Origin: Cafeteria roenbergensis
Lineage: Eukaryota; Sar; Bigyra; Bicosoecida; Cafeteriaceae
Length of the DNA stretch: 64,000 nucleotides
Direction: 5' to 3'
NCBI GenBank assembly: GCA_008330645.1
Contig: VLTN01000023.1
Location: 186,001 to 250,000 of the forward strand
Within the stretch, counting starts at the first letter, position 1. Each line of letters begins with the position of its first letter. Made by a program: the position numbers and the translations under genes. Below are positions 29,201 through 37,943 of this stretch, piece after piece. The notes below the pieces were generated by a model. That model was not told the origin of the DNA. It did not search any database and was given only the letters and a program-made list of their open reading frames with translations.

Positions 29201-31696
29201 GGCCCCAGCGGCGGTTCCACGGGCAGGTCCGGCTCCGGCGGCGGTTCCACGGGCAGGTCCGGCTCCGACGGCGGTTCCACGGGCAGGTCCGGCTCCGACG
29301 GCGGTTCCACGGGCAGGTCCGGCTCCGGCGGCGGTTCCACGGGCAGGTCCGGCTCCGGCGGCGGTTCCACGGGCAGGTCCGGCTCCGACGGCGGTTCCAC
29401 GGGCAGGTCCGGCCCCGACGGCGGTTCCACGGGCAGGTCCGGCCCCGACGGCGGTTCCACGGGCAGGTCCGGCCCCGACGGCGGTTCCACGGGCAGGTCC
29501 GGCCCCGACGGCGGTTCCGCGGGCAGGTCCGGCTCCGACGGCGGTTCCACGGGCAGGTCCGGCCCCGACGGCGGTTCCACGGGCAGGTCCGGCCCCGACG
29601 GCGGTTCCACGGGCAGGTCCGGCCCCGACGGCGGTTCCACGGGCAGGTCCGGCTCCGACGGCGGTTCCACGGGCAGGTCCGGCCCCGACGGCGGTTCCAC
29701 GGGCAGGTCCGGCCCCGACGGCGGTTCCACGGGCAGGTCCGGCCCCGACGGCGGTTCCACGGGCAGGTCCGGCTCCGACGGCGGTTCCACGGGCAGGTCC
29801 GGCCCCGACGGCGGTTCCACGGGCAGGTCCGGCTCCGACGGCGGTTCCACGGGCAGGTCCGGCCCCGACGGCGGTTCCACGGGCAGGTCCGGCCCCGACG
29901 GCGGTTCCACGGGCAGGTCCGGCCCCGACGGCGGTTCCACGGGCAGGTCCGGCCCCGACGGCGGTTCCGCGGGCAGGTCCGGCTCCGACGGCGGTTCCAC
30001 GGGCAGGTCCGGCCCCGACGGCGGTTCCACGGGCAGGTCCGGCCCCGACGGCGGTTCCACGGGCAGGTCCGGCCCCGACGGCGGTTCCACGGGCAGGTCC
30101 GGCCCCGACGGCGGTTCCACGGGCAGGTCCGGCCCCGACGGCGGTTCCACGGGCAGGTCCGGCCCCGACGGCGGTTCCACGGGCAGGTCCGGCCCCGACG
30201 GCGGTTCCACGGGCAGATCCGGCGACAGCCCCGTCTCGATCAGAGATCCTGCCCCTGGCAGCAGCGTGGACAACAACCCCGCAGACCTCCGAGAAGGGAC
30301 GCCAGGCAGCCAAACCGAAGAGGGGTCGGAGGGGGAGGGTGCAGGCGCGGAGGACGAGCATGACGTGCCCAGGGCCGGTGGCTGGCTGTGGGACGAGCGT
30401 GCTGGCCCGAGCTCCGGTCAGGGGCTCGGCGATGAGGGCCCTGATGGGGGCTCGCCTGCTCGCCGGACGCCAGACAAACAGCGGCAGGCTGGCGAGCATG
30501 AGCTGCCGCAGCTGCCAGGGGGCGGGCTCGAGGCGGAGGACAGCGGTCTGGATGCGGACGCGGGGGACCGGGCCGGGCATCAAGGAGGCCAAGAGCGTAC
30601 CCCTCCGCACACGAGCTCCGGCACGCCGCCCGCCCTTGACGAGCCGGCAGAGGACACCTGGATGAAGCAACGGGAGGAGCACCGGAATCCGACAATGCAC
30701 GAGCCAACCCACGACGACGACGAGGCCTCTGCCGAGGGCGAACAGGGGGAGCTCGGTCTGCCGGAGGGGCTGGCCCCGGCCACTGGCGGCGGGCCGGGTA
30801 CAGGCCCGTCTGGCGGGGCGAGCGTGTGGGGCGATGAGTCGCTTCCAGCCAAGGAGCCGCAGCAGGAGTCCCAGCGCCGGCCTCTCAAGCCCGGGCCAGC
30901 TGCTCCAGAGGCGTCGGTGTGGGGCACTGCTTCCATCACGGGCAAATCAGCCTCCGCTCCCAACCAGAACTCGCCCGACAGCCCGAAGGACTCCCCTTCC
31001 AACCACCAGGGCGGGCGAGCCATGGATCGCCTGGGAGGGGGAGTGCCGCCGGCGCTGCCCCCCAAGGCGCCCCCTTCAGGCGGTCGAATCCCCCTCCCAC
31101 AGCCAGAGCCGCGGCCGAGGCCATCGGTGCGCCGCGGCGAAGTCACTGCCGCGGAAAGCTCGGCCGCCGGAGTGTGGTCCGACTGGCTCACGTGGGTGTG
31201 GTACTCGGCGGCAGCCGCAGCGGTGGGCTGGCTCGGATGGGCGAAGGCCTTGCCCATGGCAAGGGCGGCATGCCGAGGCCAGCGGGGTTCCGGGGCAGGC
31301 GCTGGTCGCTCGAGCCCGCGGCTTGGGCCTCGGCGGGTCGTTGCCCCGGCCGTCACTGGGGCTGCTTCGCCCGCACATGGCGGACGACAAGCGCCCGTCG
31401 TTCGCCACGCCGCTGGCGGGCAGCAAGGGTGGGGCGCGACTGGAGCCTCAGACGCATGGGACGACTTCGAGGGCGGCTCCTTGGGGGCGATGCCGGCGCG
31501 ACGCATCGGCGAGGCAACGTCGCCTGCAAGGGCAGGCGCTGTTGAGCGGTCCCCAGCGGTGGTGCCTCTCCCCGGGGTCGCAGCGCTGGAGGCCGCCGAG
31601 GCGGCTCTGCCCTCGCCTGCCAGGGCGACAGGTCAGCCGGCCGCTGTTCCTATCGACGACCTCGACCTCGGCAACGAGTGGGGGGATGACTGGTGA
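26295..31696 (+). CDS. Secretory repeat protein with Gly-Ser-Thr-Arg decapeptide array and C-terminal membrane segment (one apparent base deletion)
   Basis: The ATG at 26295 begins a clear signal peptide ([20 protein letters not shown], core then AG/AA). A 600-residue Ser/Pro/Gly/Ala/Glu-rich disordered region with a poly-Ser/Ser-Arg run follows. Then comes an array of about 71 decapeptides of the form [10 protein letters not shown]. Within the array one C is missing (28842-28846), so the literal frame leaves the decapeptide phase and ends at 30665. The frame that restores the decapeptides continues past the array to a stop at 31696, through acidic, Pro-rich sequence, a membrane-type segment ([19 protein letters not shown], about 31180-31240) and a short tail ending NEWGDDW. 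I read this as one gene: a type I surface or secretory-pathway protein with a length-variable stalk, and the deletion as an assembly error or recent mutation. No family is recognised. Confidence 0.65.
28088..30227 (+). repeat. 30-bp tandem repeat array, about 71 copies
   Basis: Unit GGCGGTTCCACGGGCAGGTC plus CGGCCCCGAC, with a few recurring variants (CGGCTCCGAC, CCCCAGC, CTCCGGC, GTGTCC, and GCG for ACG). The length is an exact multiple of three except for one short unit at 28842-28846. It is open in all six frames because no unit variant creates a stop. Confidence 0.97.
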
Positions 31697-32151
31697 GCGC
31701 CGGCGGAAGGTGCCGCTCCTCCGGCTAGGAGCCGGTTGCCCTGCGTGCGACTCTTGGGCCCGGGGGGGTGGCGGGTCAGGGGGCGATTTCATGTGTGGAC
31801 TGCGCGGCTTTCGGTTGTGGGCGCTCGTGAACAGCGCGATCGGGAACGAAACCCGCCAGGCCGGCAGGCCTGCTGCTTCAGGCACGCGAGCAAGCGAGAA
31901 GGGCAGGCAACGTCGTCTGCCGCTGGCCTGTGGCTCGCCGTCAGGGGCCAAGCACAGAAGCTGGTTCAGGCAGTGCCCAGCAAGGCATGAACAGTCCACG
32001 CAATCAGTCGTGCGGATGACAACCCCGCCGGGGCGGGGCATCCAAGTGGCAGACACCCTGTGCCGCACAATCCAGCAGGGCGCGCGAACGTGCCAGCACA
32101 TGCGCGCTTGCGCCCTCGCCTGCGCTCACACGAACAGAGCAGCAGCCCGGA
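31697..32151. other. Convergent gene-free stretch, 455 bp
   Basis: 3' ends of the repeat gene (+) and the ADP-glucokinase gene (-). No poly(A) hexamer, repeat or RNA gene is seen. Confidence 0.55.
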
Positions 32152-34230
32152 TCAGAGCTCGTCCCGGCCCTTGTCGGGCTTGGCACTGGCACGCGCGGCC
32201 TTTCTCGCCTTGCCCTGCTTCCCCCGCTTCTTGCCGCGGGACGAGCTGGGCATGTCGGGCACGCCGCCGTCCTCGGGCGACCCGGGCATGCCCGGCATGC
32301 CCAGGTTGGGCAGGATATGCTCGGGCGGGAAGCGCTTGCCGAGGTGGGCCACGAGGCCCGCGGCGGAGACAGCGTCTCCCAGGCCTACGGTGGACCGCGG
32401 CTTGCGGCAGACGGGCACAGGCACCACCGCGTAGTGGACCCATCGCTCCGACGCGTTCTCGGCGTTCTTCGGGTTGGGCTCCTCGTTAAAGTCAGTCACG
32501 ATCACGCCCACTGTGGAGTGGGGGTCGCGCGCGAGCGCCCCCGAGACGACGGGGCTGCTTGGGTCAAAGCCGACGGGCTTGGCAAAGGCGATGTCCCACA
32601 TGCGCCCCGCTGCGCGGTGGTGGAAGGGCCCCACCATCACCTTTCGCGCCTTTTTGGCGGTGGCAGTGAAGCCAGCGCGGTCCATGGCGCCCCGCAGCGC
32701 GAGGTCGGCCACCTCCACCTTGCGATCGACCAAGATCTCAAAGTCGTCGTCGCGGAGCTGGGGCACGTCGCGGCCGCAGGCTCTTGCCGTGGCCGTGGTG
32801 GCTGCGGCGGCAGCGGCCTCGTACGCGCTGCCCCAGTGGGAGACGGTCCCATTGAAGCGGGGGGAAGGCGGGGTCGCCGTCATGATGGCCTGGAATCCGA
32901 GCGTGTGCAGGTGCAGCCGGGAGAGGGCAGGAAGGCGAGCCATGACGAAGCGCGCGGCGCTCAGGCAGGAGTGCACGACTGGGAGGAAGTGCCGTCCCGC
33001 TGCAGTGCGGCCCCCCGTGAGGGACGCGCGGGAGGGGACCATAGGGTCATCGTAGCTCTGCAGGGGGAACGCCCCGTCGTAGCGAGCGGCGCGGCCTGAG
33101 CGCTCGTCTGGCGACTCGACAGCGTAGGCGCCGCCCACCGCCTCGAAGAGGTCGGCGAGCTCCTGCTCGTTCATGCCGAGGCTGTCGGCTGATGACAAGG
33201 GCCCCGCCGCCATGGCCTCCATGAACCGAGGCGTGGCCACGGACGCGAGTTCGAGGTGAGCGGAGATGCCGAACGGGAGGACGCGGACACGGTGGGCGAT
33301 GTGCGAGAGCTTGGCGCGCCACTCTGCCTCGGGGAGTTGCTCCAGCATGTGCAGCCCGGCGACGACGACGGCGTCGGCGGGAAAGCCTTCGAACGTGAGG
33401 GGCACCGATCCCGATCCCGACTCCTCCACGATGTCGAGGAGCGCGTCGAGCGACGCGGTCTCGCTGAGGCCAGAGTCTTGCGTGACGATGAAGCGGTTCG
33501 CCCGCGGCGCCACGGCCTTGCGCCAAGTCTCGCCCGTGGCGTACTCGAGGATGAGGTGAGTGTCGTCTGCGGCGCTGGACGCGGCCTCTCCGGGCGCAGT
33601 GGGCTTGGTGGCGGTCACTGTCTTCATCGAGGACCCGATTAGGGCCTCGGTGCGGGGCCCCATCGGCCCCGCAAGGAGCACTTTGGGCCCGAGGCGCGCC
33701 ATCTCCTTGGCCATCAGCGCCGCGTTCCCGCCCAGCCTGTCCCGCGACTGGGCGCTGGCGGAAGCTGCAGCAGAGAGCAGCGAGTCAAAGCCAGAGCCAG
33801 GGGCCATCACCCGCTCAGCGGCAGCGCCGTCGCCCATGTGTTTCTGCACGAGAAGCGCCAGCTCTGGCAGCGACGAAACCATGGACGAGTTGGCATCCCC
33901 TGCCGCCAGCCTCAGCGCGTCCTCGGAGGCGGAGTTGAGGTCCAGCTCCGAGCTGGCAAGCTCGCCAACGCTGGACATGACGGGCACGAGCCGCGCCACG
34001 CGATCCACACAGACGTTGAAGCCAAGCGCCACGTGCAGGTGAAAGTCGTAGCTGCGGTCGCCCTCGCGCGTCAGCCGCCACTTGAGGTGCCGCCGGACGT
34101 TGCGCCAGCGCTCGTGCAAGGCCTTCATGACGCGGGGCTGGTCCTTGGCTCGCCATTTGGTGGGGGCTGCGTCACTGATGGCGGCACACGCGGCCAGCCC
34201 AGCCACCGCAGCGAATGCTGCAACGCGCAT
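32152..34230 (-). CDS. ADPGK: ADP-dependent glucokinase, ER-lumenal, RDEL-ended
   Basis: A single exon of 692 residues (human ADPGK 497). It phosphorylates glucose with ADP, giving AMP and glucose 6-phosphate. Family landmarks: GFNVCVD near residue 70, the GDGAAAERV segment, GGNAALMA, VLLAGPMGP, HLILEYATGE, NRFIVTQD, VVVAGLHMLEQ, HLELASV, LGMNEQEL, LHLHTLGF, and the catalytic VGLGDAVSAAG with Asp619. The start at 34230 gives a clean signal peptide (MRVAAFAAVAGLAACAA); the frame is open further upstream but lacks family likeness. The C-terminus is a Lys/Arg/Ala-rich extension ending in RDEL, a KDEL-type ER retrieval signal, so the enzyme should stay in the ER lumen. Animal ADPGK is ER-linked by an N-terminal segment and lacks such a tail. 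Extra length lies in inserts and this tail. It is divergent from the 2OG-like gene. Confidence 0.95.
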   Translation of the reverse strand: MRVAAFAAVAGLAACAAISDAAPTKWRAKDQPRVMKALHERWRNVRRHLKWRLTREGDRSYDFHLHVALGFNVCVDRVARLVPVMSSVGELASSELDLNSASEDALRLAAGDANSSMVSSLPELALLVQKHMGDGAAAERVMAPGSGFDSLLSAAASASAQSRDRLGGNAALMAKEMARLGPKVLLAGPMGPRTEALIGSSMKTVTATKPTAPGEAASSAADDTHLILEYATGETWRKAVAPRANRFIVTQDSGLSETASLDALLDIVEESGSGSVPLTFEGFPADAVVVAGLHMLEQLPEAEWRAKLSHIAHRVRVLPFGISAHLELASVATPRFMEAMAAGPLSSADSLGMNEQELADLFEAVGGAYAVESPDERSGRAARYDGAFPLQSYDDPMVPSRASLTGGRTAAGRHFLPVVHSCLSAARFVMARLPALSRLHLHTLGFQAIMTATPPSPRFNGTVSHWGSAYEAAAAAATTATARACGRDVPQLRDDDFEILVDRKVEVADLALRGAMDRAGFTATAKKARKVMVGPFHHRAAGRMWDIAFAKPVGFDPSSPVVSGALARDPHSTVGVIVTDFNEEPNPKNAENASERWVHYAVVPVPVCRKPRSTVGLGDAVSAAGLVAHLGKRFPPEHILPNLGMPGMPGSPEDGGVPDMPSSSRGKKRGKQGKARKAARASAKPDKGRDEL

Positions 34231-34536
34231 TCTCGGGCTTGCTCGGTCTTGGCCCGGCTTCGGCGACGAGGTGGGCAGACTCCTGCGGTCGCCCCCCTCC
34301 CCGACGCGAGAGCGGCCTCGAAAACCGCTGCTGCGACGGCAGCGACGAGTGCTGTCCCAGTGACCTGGATCGGGCGCGGCAGGCAGCTGCGCTCTGCATC
34401 GATGGAGCGTTGGTGCGACTCTGGCCCGCCGACGCCGCTGCAGCACCTGGGCCGAATAGGCGGAGCCGTCGCTGGCAGGGCGCGGCTGCCACGCCTGTTG
34501 TTGATCCCAGGGAGTGTCTGGGAGCGCTGGGCTGGC
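34231..34536. promoter_or_regulatory. Divergent spacer between ADPGK and 2OG-like genes
   Basis: 306 bp between two divergent ATGs, both starting signal-type sequences. No TATA box or recurring motif found. Confidence 0.4.
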
Positions 34537-36486
34537 ATGCTGCTCCGCACGGCTGCCGTCACCGCAGCGCTTGTGTTTGCATCTGCGTCCGTGTTCCGGG
34601 CGCTCCTGCGACAGGCGGGCACACGTGGGCCCTCTGACGCGCCTCAGGAAGTCCGCAGCGGCAGCGATGGTGATGCCACGCCAGCATGGGCACCTAAAAC
34701 CTGGATGGACTCGTCCGACGTGCGCTCGCTCAACGCGCAAGCGAGGTGAGGCTGACTAGGTTGCGACGCCGCGGCGTGCGAGCCGGCATTGCGCCGCCGG
34801 GCCACCCGCCCCGCCCCGAAACCACACGCGGGCATGCATCCCTTCGCTGCTTCTGCCGGCTGGCGTGCGTGAGCCACGGCGGGACTGCCCACCGGACGAT
34901 TGGCAGCGCGCCTCGCGATTGCACAATCTTGCACCCGCAGCGCTTTTACGAAGCGCGCCCCGAGCGGGTCGTTCCTGATCCGGGCATGGGGCACGCCCGT
35001 GCTGGAAGCCCCCATCTGGGAGCTAGATGGCTCGCCCGGGACGGCGGACGCGGAGGAGGGCGCCTGGCCGACCTCTTACGAATCGACCACCCCGGTGGTT
35101 CGCACGCTCGCCGCCACGATTCTGGCAGCGCACTCGGTCATGCTTGAGGACGCGCGCGAGCTGCTGGACCCACAAGGCTGCGAAGGGGGTGGCACCGTCA
35201 GCCGCACCACTTCCATGCCGCTCGCATTCCGCCGCTGGCAGGAATCGGCCGGCGTCTGGCGCGCGTCGGCAGGCGCGTGGGCCGGGGCAATGGTAGGACG
35301 CCCCCGCGATGCGGCAGGGAACGGTGACGACTCACGCCTTGCCCACCCAGGGTCCTGGCGCAGCGTGTTGGAGGCCACGTCTGCTGCAGCGAAGCCCCAA
35401 GCCGGCGGCGCTACCTCCAGCAAGGGATCCAAGCGCGGCCGCGCCGAGCAGGCCGACGAGTGGTCCCTCTCTGCTGCGCAGCGCGGCTTCGCCCTCGTTG
35501 AGCGCGCCGTGATGCGCGCGGTGGACGCCTGGATGGAGGCGTCGGGGCTGCCCCCCGCCTTCGCCGGCGTCCGGCGCAACGCTTGGCCTCGCATCCGCTG
35601 GTGGGCTGAGGTGCATGGCAACTGCTCCCGCTCCCAGGAGTCGGACCGCCTTCCCGGCCTGGCGGCGGGATCCGTTGGCCTGAAGATGCCCGCACGGGCA
35701 GCGTCCACCATGCTACTCGACCCGCGCCTGCCCCAGACGCCCTTCGAGCCAGAGGGCCCCTCCGTGCGCATGGTCGAGGGCGGGGTGCTGGTCCACCCAG
35801 CCTACCTGCCCCGGGAGACCCTGCCGACTGTGGGATCCGACGCGCGGGTGTCTCTCGAGTTCGTCGTGGACGCGGGCGAGGGGGAGGAGCTCCAGGGCGG
35901 TACACGCCCGACCAGCGAGCGGGCCGAGCTCTTCCCCGCCAGCATCGGCTCCAAGCCCAGGCGCAAGGGGGACGCATCGGCAGAGACGACGGCGGACGGA
36001 CGCCTGACCGTCGACGTCGACTCTGACGTCGCGGAGGGGGCGTACGGCGAGGAGCGGGAGCCAGTGCTCGCTGTGGGCATGGCGCGGCAGGGAGGCGCAG
36101 CCGTGAGCGAGGCCCACGGGTCCGGGAGCGGCGTGCGAAACGGCGACGCGCTGTCCGTTACGTCGGTGGTGCCTCGGCGCTGGCTGCCGCGCCTCCAGCC
36201 AGTCGACACCCTGGCCTCGCTAGAGCCCGTGGGTAGGCTACGGGATGCGTGGGAATGGGAAGAGGAGGAGGAGGAGGAAGTGGAGGAGCTGGTGGAGGAG
36301 GAGGAGCAGGAGGAGGAGGCGGGCGCTGAGACGGCTCACGTTGAGCCTAGGACCAACTTGGGGGAAGCCGGCAGCGACGCGGCGGCAGGCACGGGCCGTG
36401 AGGACGACGAGGACGATGCGCCCGGGCTTGAAGGCGCGGAGGACTACAGCGAGGAGGACTGGGGCGAATCCGAAGACGAGTGGTGA
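34537..36486 (+). CDS. Signal-anchored protein, possibly a degenerate 2OG-Fe(II) oxygenase
   Basis: Two exons, 34537-34745 and 34941-36486 (GTGAGG...CCGCAG, phase 2), giving 584 residues. The start (MLLRTAAVTAALVFASASVF) is a signal peptide or signal anchor. The middle, about residues 80-350, resembles the layout of the small double-stranded beta-helix oxygenases of the TIGR02466/PF13759 type: an opening WGTPVLEAPIWEL, later RIRWWAEVHGN, then PRAASTMLLDPRLPQ, then GGVLVHPAYLPRETLP and ARVSLEFVV with the Arg that would bind 2-oxoglutarate. The expected metal ligands are not clear: the usual second His before the final Pro appears as Arg (LPRETLP). It may therefore be an inactive relative, or the likeness may be chance. 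The last 110 residues are strongly acidic, with Glu runs, and end EEDWGESEDEW. No firm family assignment is made. Confidence 0.6.
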
Positions 36487-36777
36487 CCTGTGTGTGTGCC
36501 TCGGCCGGTTCCCGGTGTGGTGCGCCAACACAGCGTGTCAGTGCGGCTTCCAGCAGCGAACCGGGAGAGTTTGCGCCAAAGGCCGTTGCTCACGGGCCGC
36601 AGTCGTCGCACACTGCCCTCCGCCCCCCGCCCCGCCCCCGCGAGCACGCGCAAGGTCCAGATTCGGCTCGGGATTGTGGCACGGCTCTGCCAGCGCTCGT
36701 TGCCGCAAAAGCAGCCGGCGCTTGCGCACCAGCAAGCGACAAACATCGCAACACACAACCAACGTAGAGGAGGGGGA
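36487..36777. other. Intergenic, 291 bp
   Basis: A GT-rich patch (TGTGTGTG) follows the 2OG-like stop immediately. GGCTCTGCCA at 36683-36692 lies about 90 bp upstream of the GNA1 start. Nothing else is recognisable. Confidence 0.4.
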
Positions 36778-37311
36778 ATGGCGGCGGCTGGCGCTCACGA
36801 CACGGCAGCCGTCGGGTCCAGCCTGGATGGCCGGGCCCTGGCGCAGGCGTGCGAGAAGGCAGGCGTTGTGCTGCGGTACGCCACCCCCGCAGATGTGCCC
36901 AGGGTCCTGGAGCTCCTGGAGCAGCTTTCGCCGACGCCTGCAGGGGCGCCCGGACCCGATGCGCTCAGCATGGCTGCCGCCATCGCAGAGAGGACGCCGG
37001 GCACCGTTACGCTGCTTGCCGTCGACGTGCGCCCCGGTGCCACGCGCGGCGAGGTGCTCGGCACCTGCTCCGTGGCGAGTCTGCGCAGGCTTGCGCGTGG
37101 CGGCAGCATGGTCGCGCGCCTGGAGGACGTGGTCACGGACAAGCGCTCTCGCGGGCGAGGGGTTGCCGCGGCACTTTGCGAGGGCGCCAAGGCCGAGGCA
37201 GCCAAGCGCGGGGCCTACGCTATCGACTTGCGGTGCGTTCCCAAGCTGGCAAAGTACTACGGCAAGTTCGGCTGGACCGATGCCGGGTGCGCGATGCGCT
37301 GCAACCTCTGA
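36778..37311 (+). CDS. GNA1/GNPNAT1: Glucosamine-6-phosphate N-acetyltransferase
   Basis: A single exon of 177 residues (human 184, yeast 159). It transfers acetyl from acetyl-CoA to glucosamine 6-phosphate, the second step towards UDP-GlcNAc. The GNAT core is clear: VLRYATPADVPRVLELL at the start, GTCSVASLRRLARGG leading into LEDVVTDKRSRGRGVAAAL (the HIEDVVV...RGKG acetyl-CoA loop of GNA1), then a helix and DLRCVPKLAKYYGKFGW, matching the LDC...FYEKLGF end of the family. The ATG at 36778, in a good purine context (GGGGGAATGG), is chosen; upstream open sequence has no family likeness. It is cytosolic, with no targeting signal. It is followed 632 bp later by PIG-C, whose enzyme consumes UDP-GlcNAc. 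Confidence 0.9.
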   Translation: MAAAGAHDTAAVGSSLDGRALAQACEKAGVVLRYATPADVPRVLELLEQLSPTPAGAPGPDALSMAAAIAERTPGTVTLLAVDVRPGATRGEVLGTCSVASLRRLARGGSMVARLEDVVTDKRSRGRGVAAALCEGAKAEAAKRGAYAIDLRCVPKLAKYYGKFGWTDAGCAMRCNL

Positions 37312-37943
37312 GTGGCTGGCGCAGGCTGGCGGTTGCCGATTGTCGCGCCAACCTGTTGAGTGCCGAGGGTGGGCGGTGTGGCCAAACTCGCTTCCCACTG
37401 TGGCCCGCGGCGGCTGCGGCGCTCCTGGCAGGCCGAGCCGTCAGCCACGCGCACGCGCGTTCGTCCGGGCGCGCCAGGCATTGTGCCCTGCAAGGCTGAC
37501 TCGGCGCAACCACACGCTCGGGTTGCGGCACCCGTGCCCATTTGAGAGGCTCAGGTGCGCTAGGCAGCGCAACCACGCATTCCAAGGCGCACGGGGGGTC
37601 GAAGCTTTGGCCCGACGGCGCTGTGGTCCGGTACTGGAGCGAGCCGCTGAAAAGGTCCGCTCCCGATTGCCTCCGCCACTGCCACCGCACAAGGCGGACC
37701 GGATCCTGGCGGTCGATTGGCGTCTGGTGCCAGTCACCCCACCAAGCGGGAGGCAGTGCCCGGGGTCGTTGGGGTGCTCTGGCTCCGCGCTGGTCAGCCT
37801 TGGCACGCATTCGCTCGGTGCGGCACAAACAGAGCACGCAAAGGTGCAACTGCACTGCCAGCGCACCCGGGTGCCACCAGCCTGGCCGACATTTGGGCGC
37901 TCGCGAACCGCCTGGGGCCCCTTTGACACTGGCCAGTGGCCGC
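37312..37943. other. Gene-free stretch, 632 bp
   Basis: Between GNA1 and PIG-C on the same strand. Frames are open on both strands but none begins with a credible ATG or shows family likeness. No repeats. Confidence 0.5.

Noticed and set aside
28009-30363. Plus-strand frame reading HGQVRPRRR-type repeats
   Set aside because: Third frame of the same array; basic low-complexity reading with no domain outside the repeat.
27655-30712. Minus-strand frames of 873 and 940 codons over the repeat array
   Set aside because: They exist because the 30-bp unit has no stop in any frame. They lack a credible N-terminus, and the plus strand carries the signal peptide and membrane segment.
34231-34740. 170-codon N-terminal extension of ADPGK
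   Set aside because: Arg/Ala-rich with no family likeness and overlapping the divergent gene; the ATG at 34230 gives a proper signal peptide.
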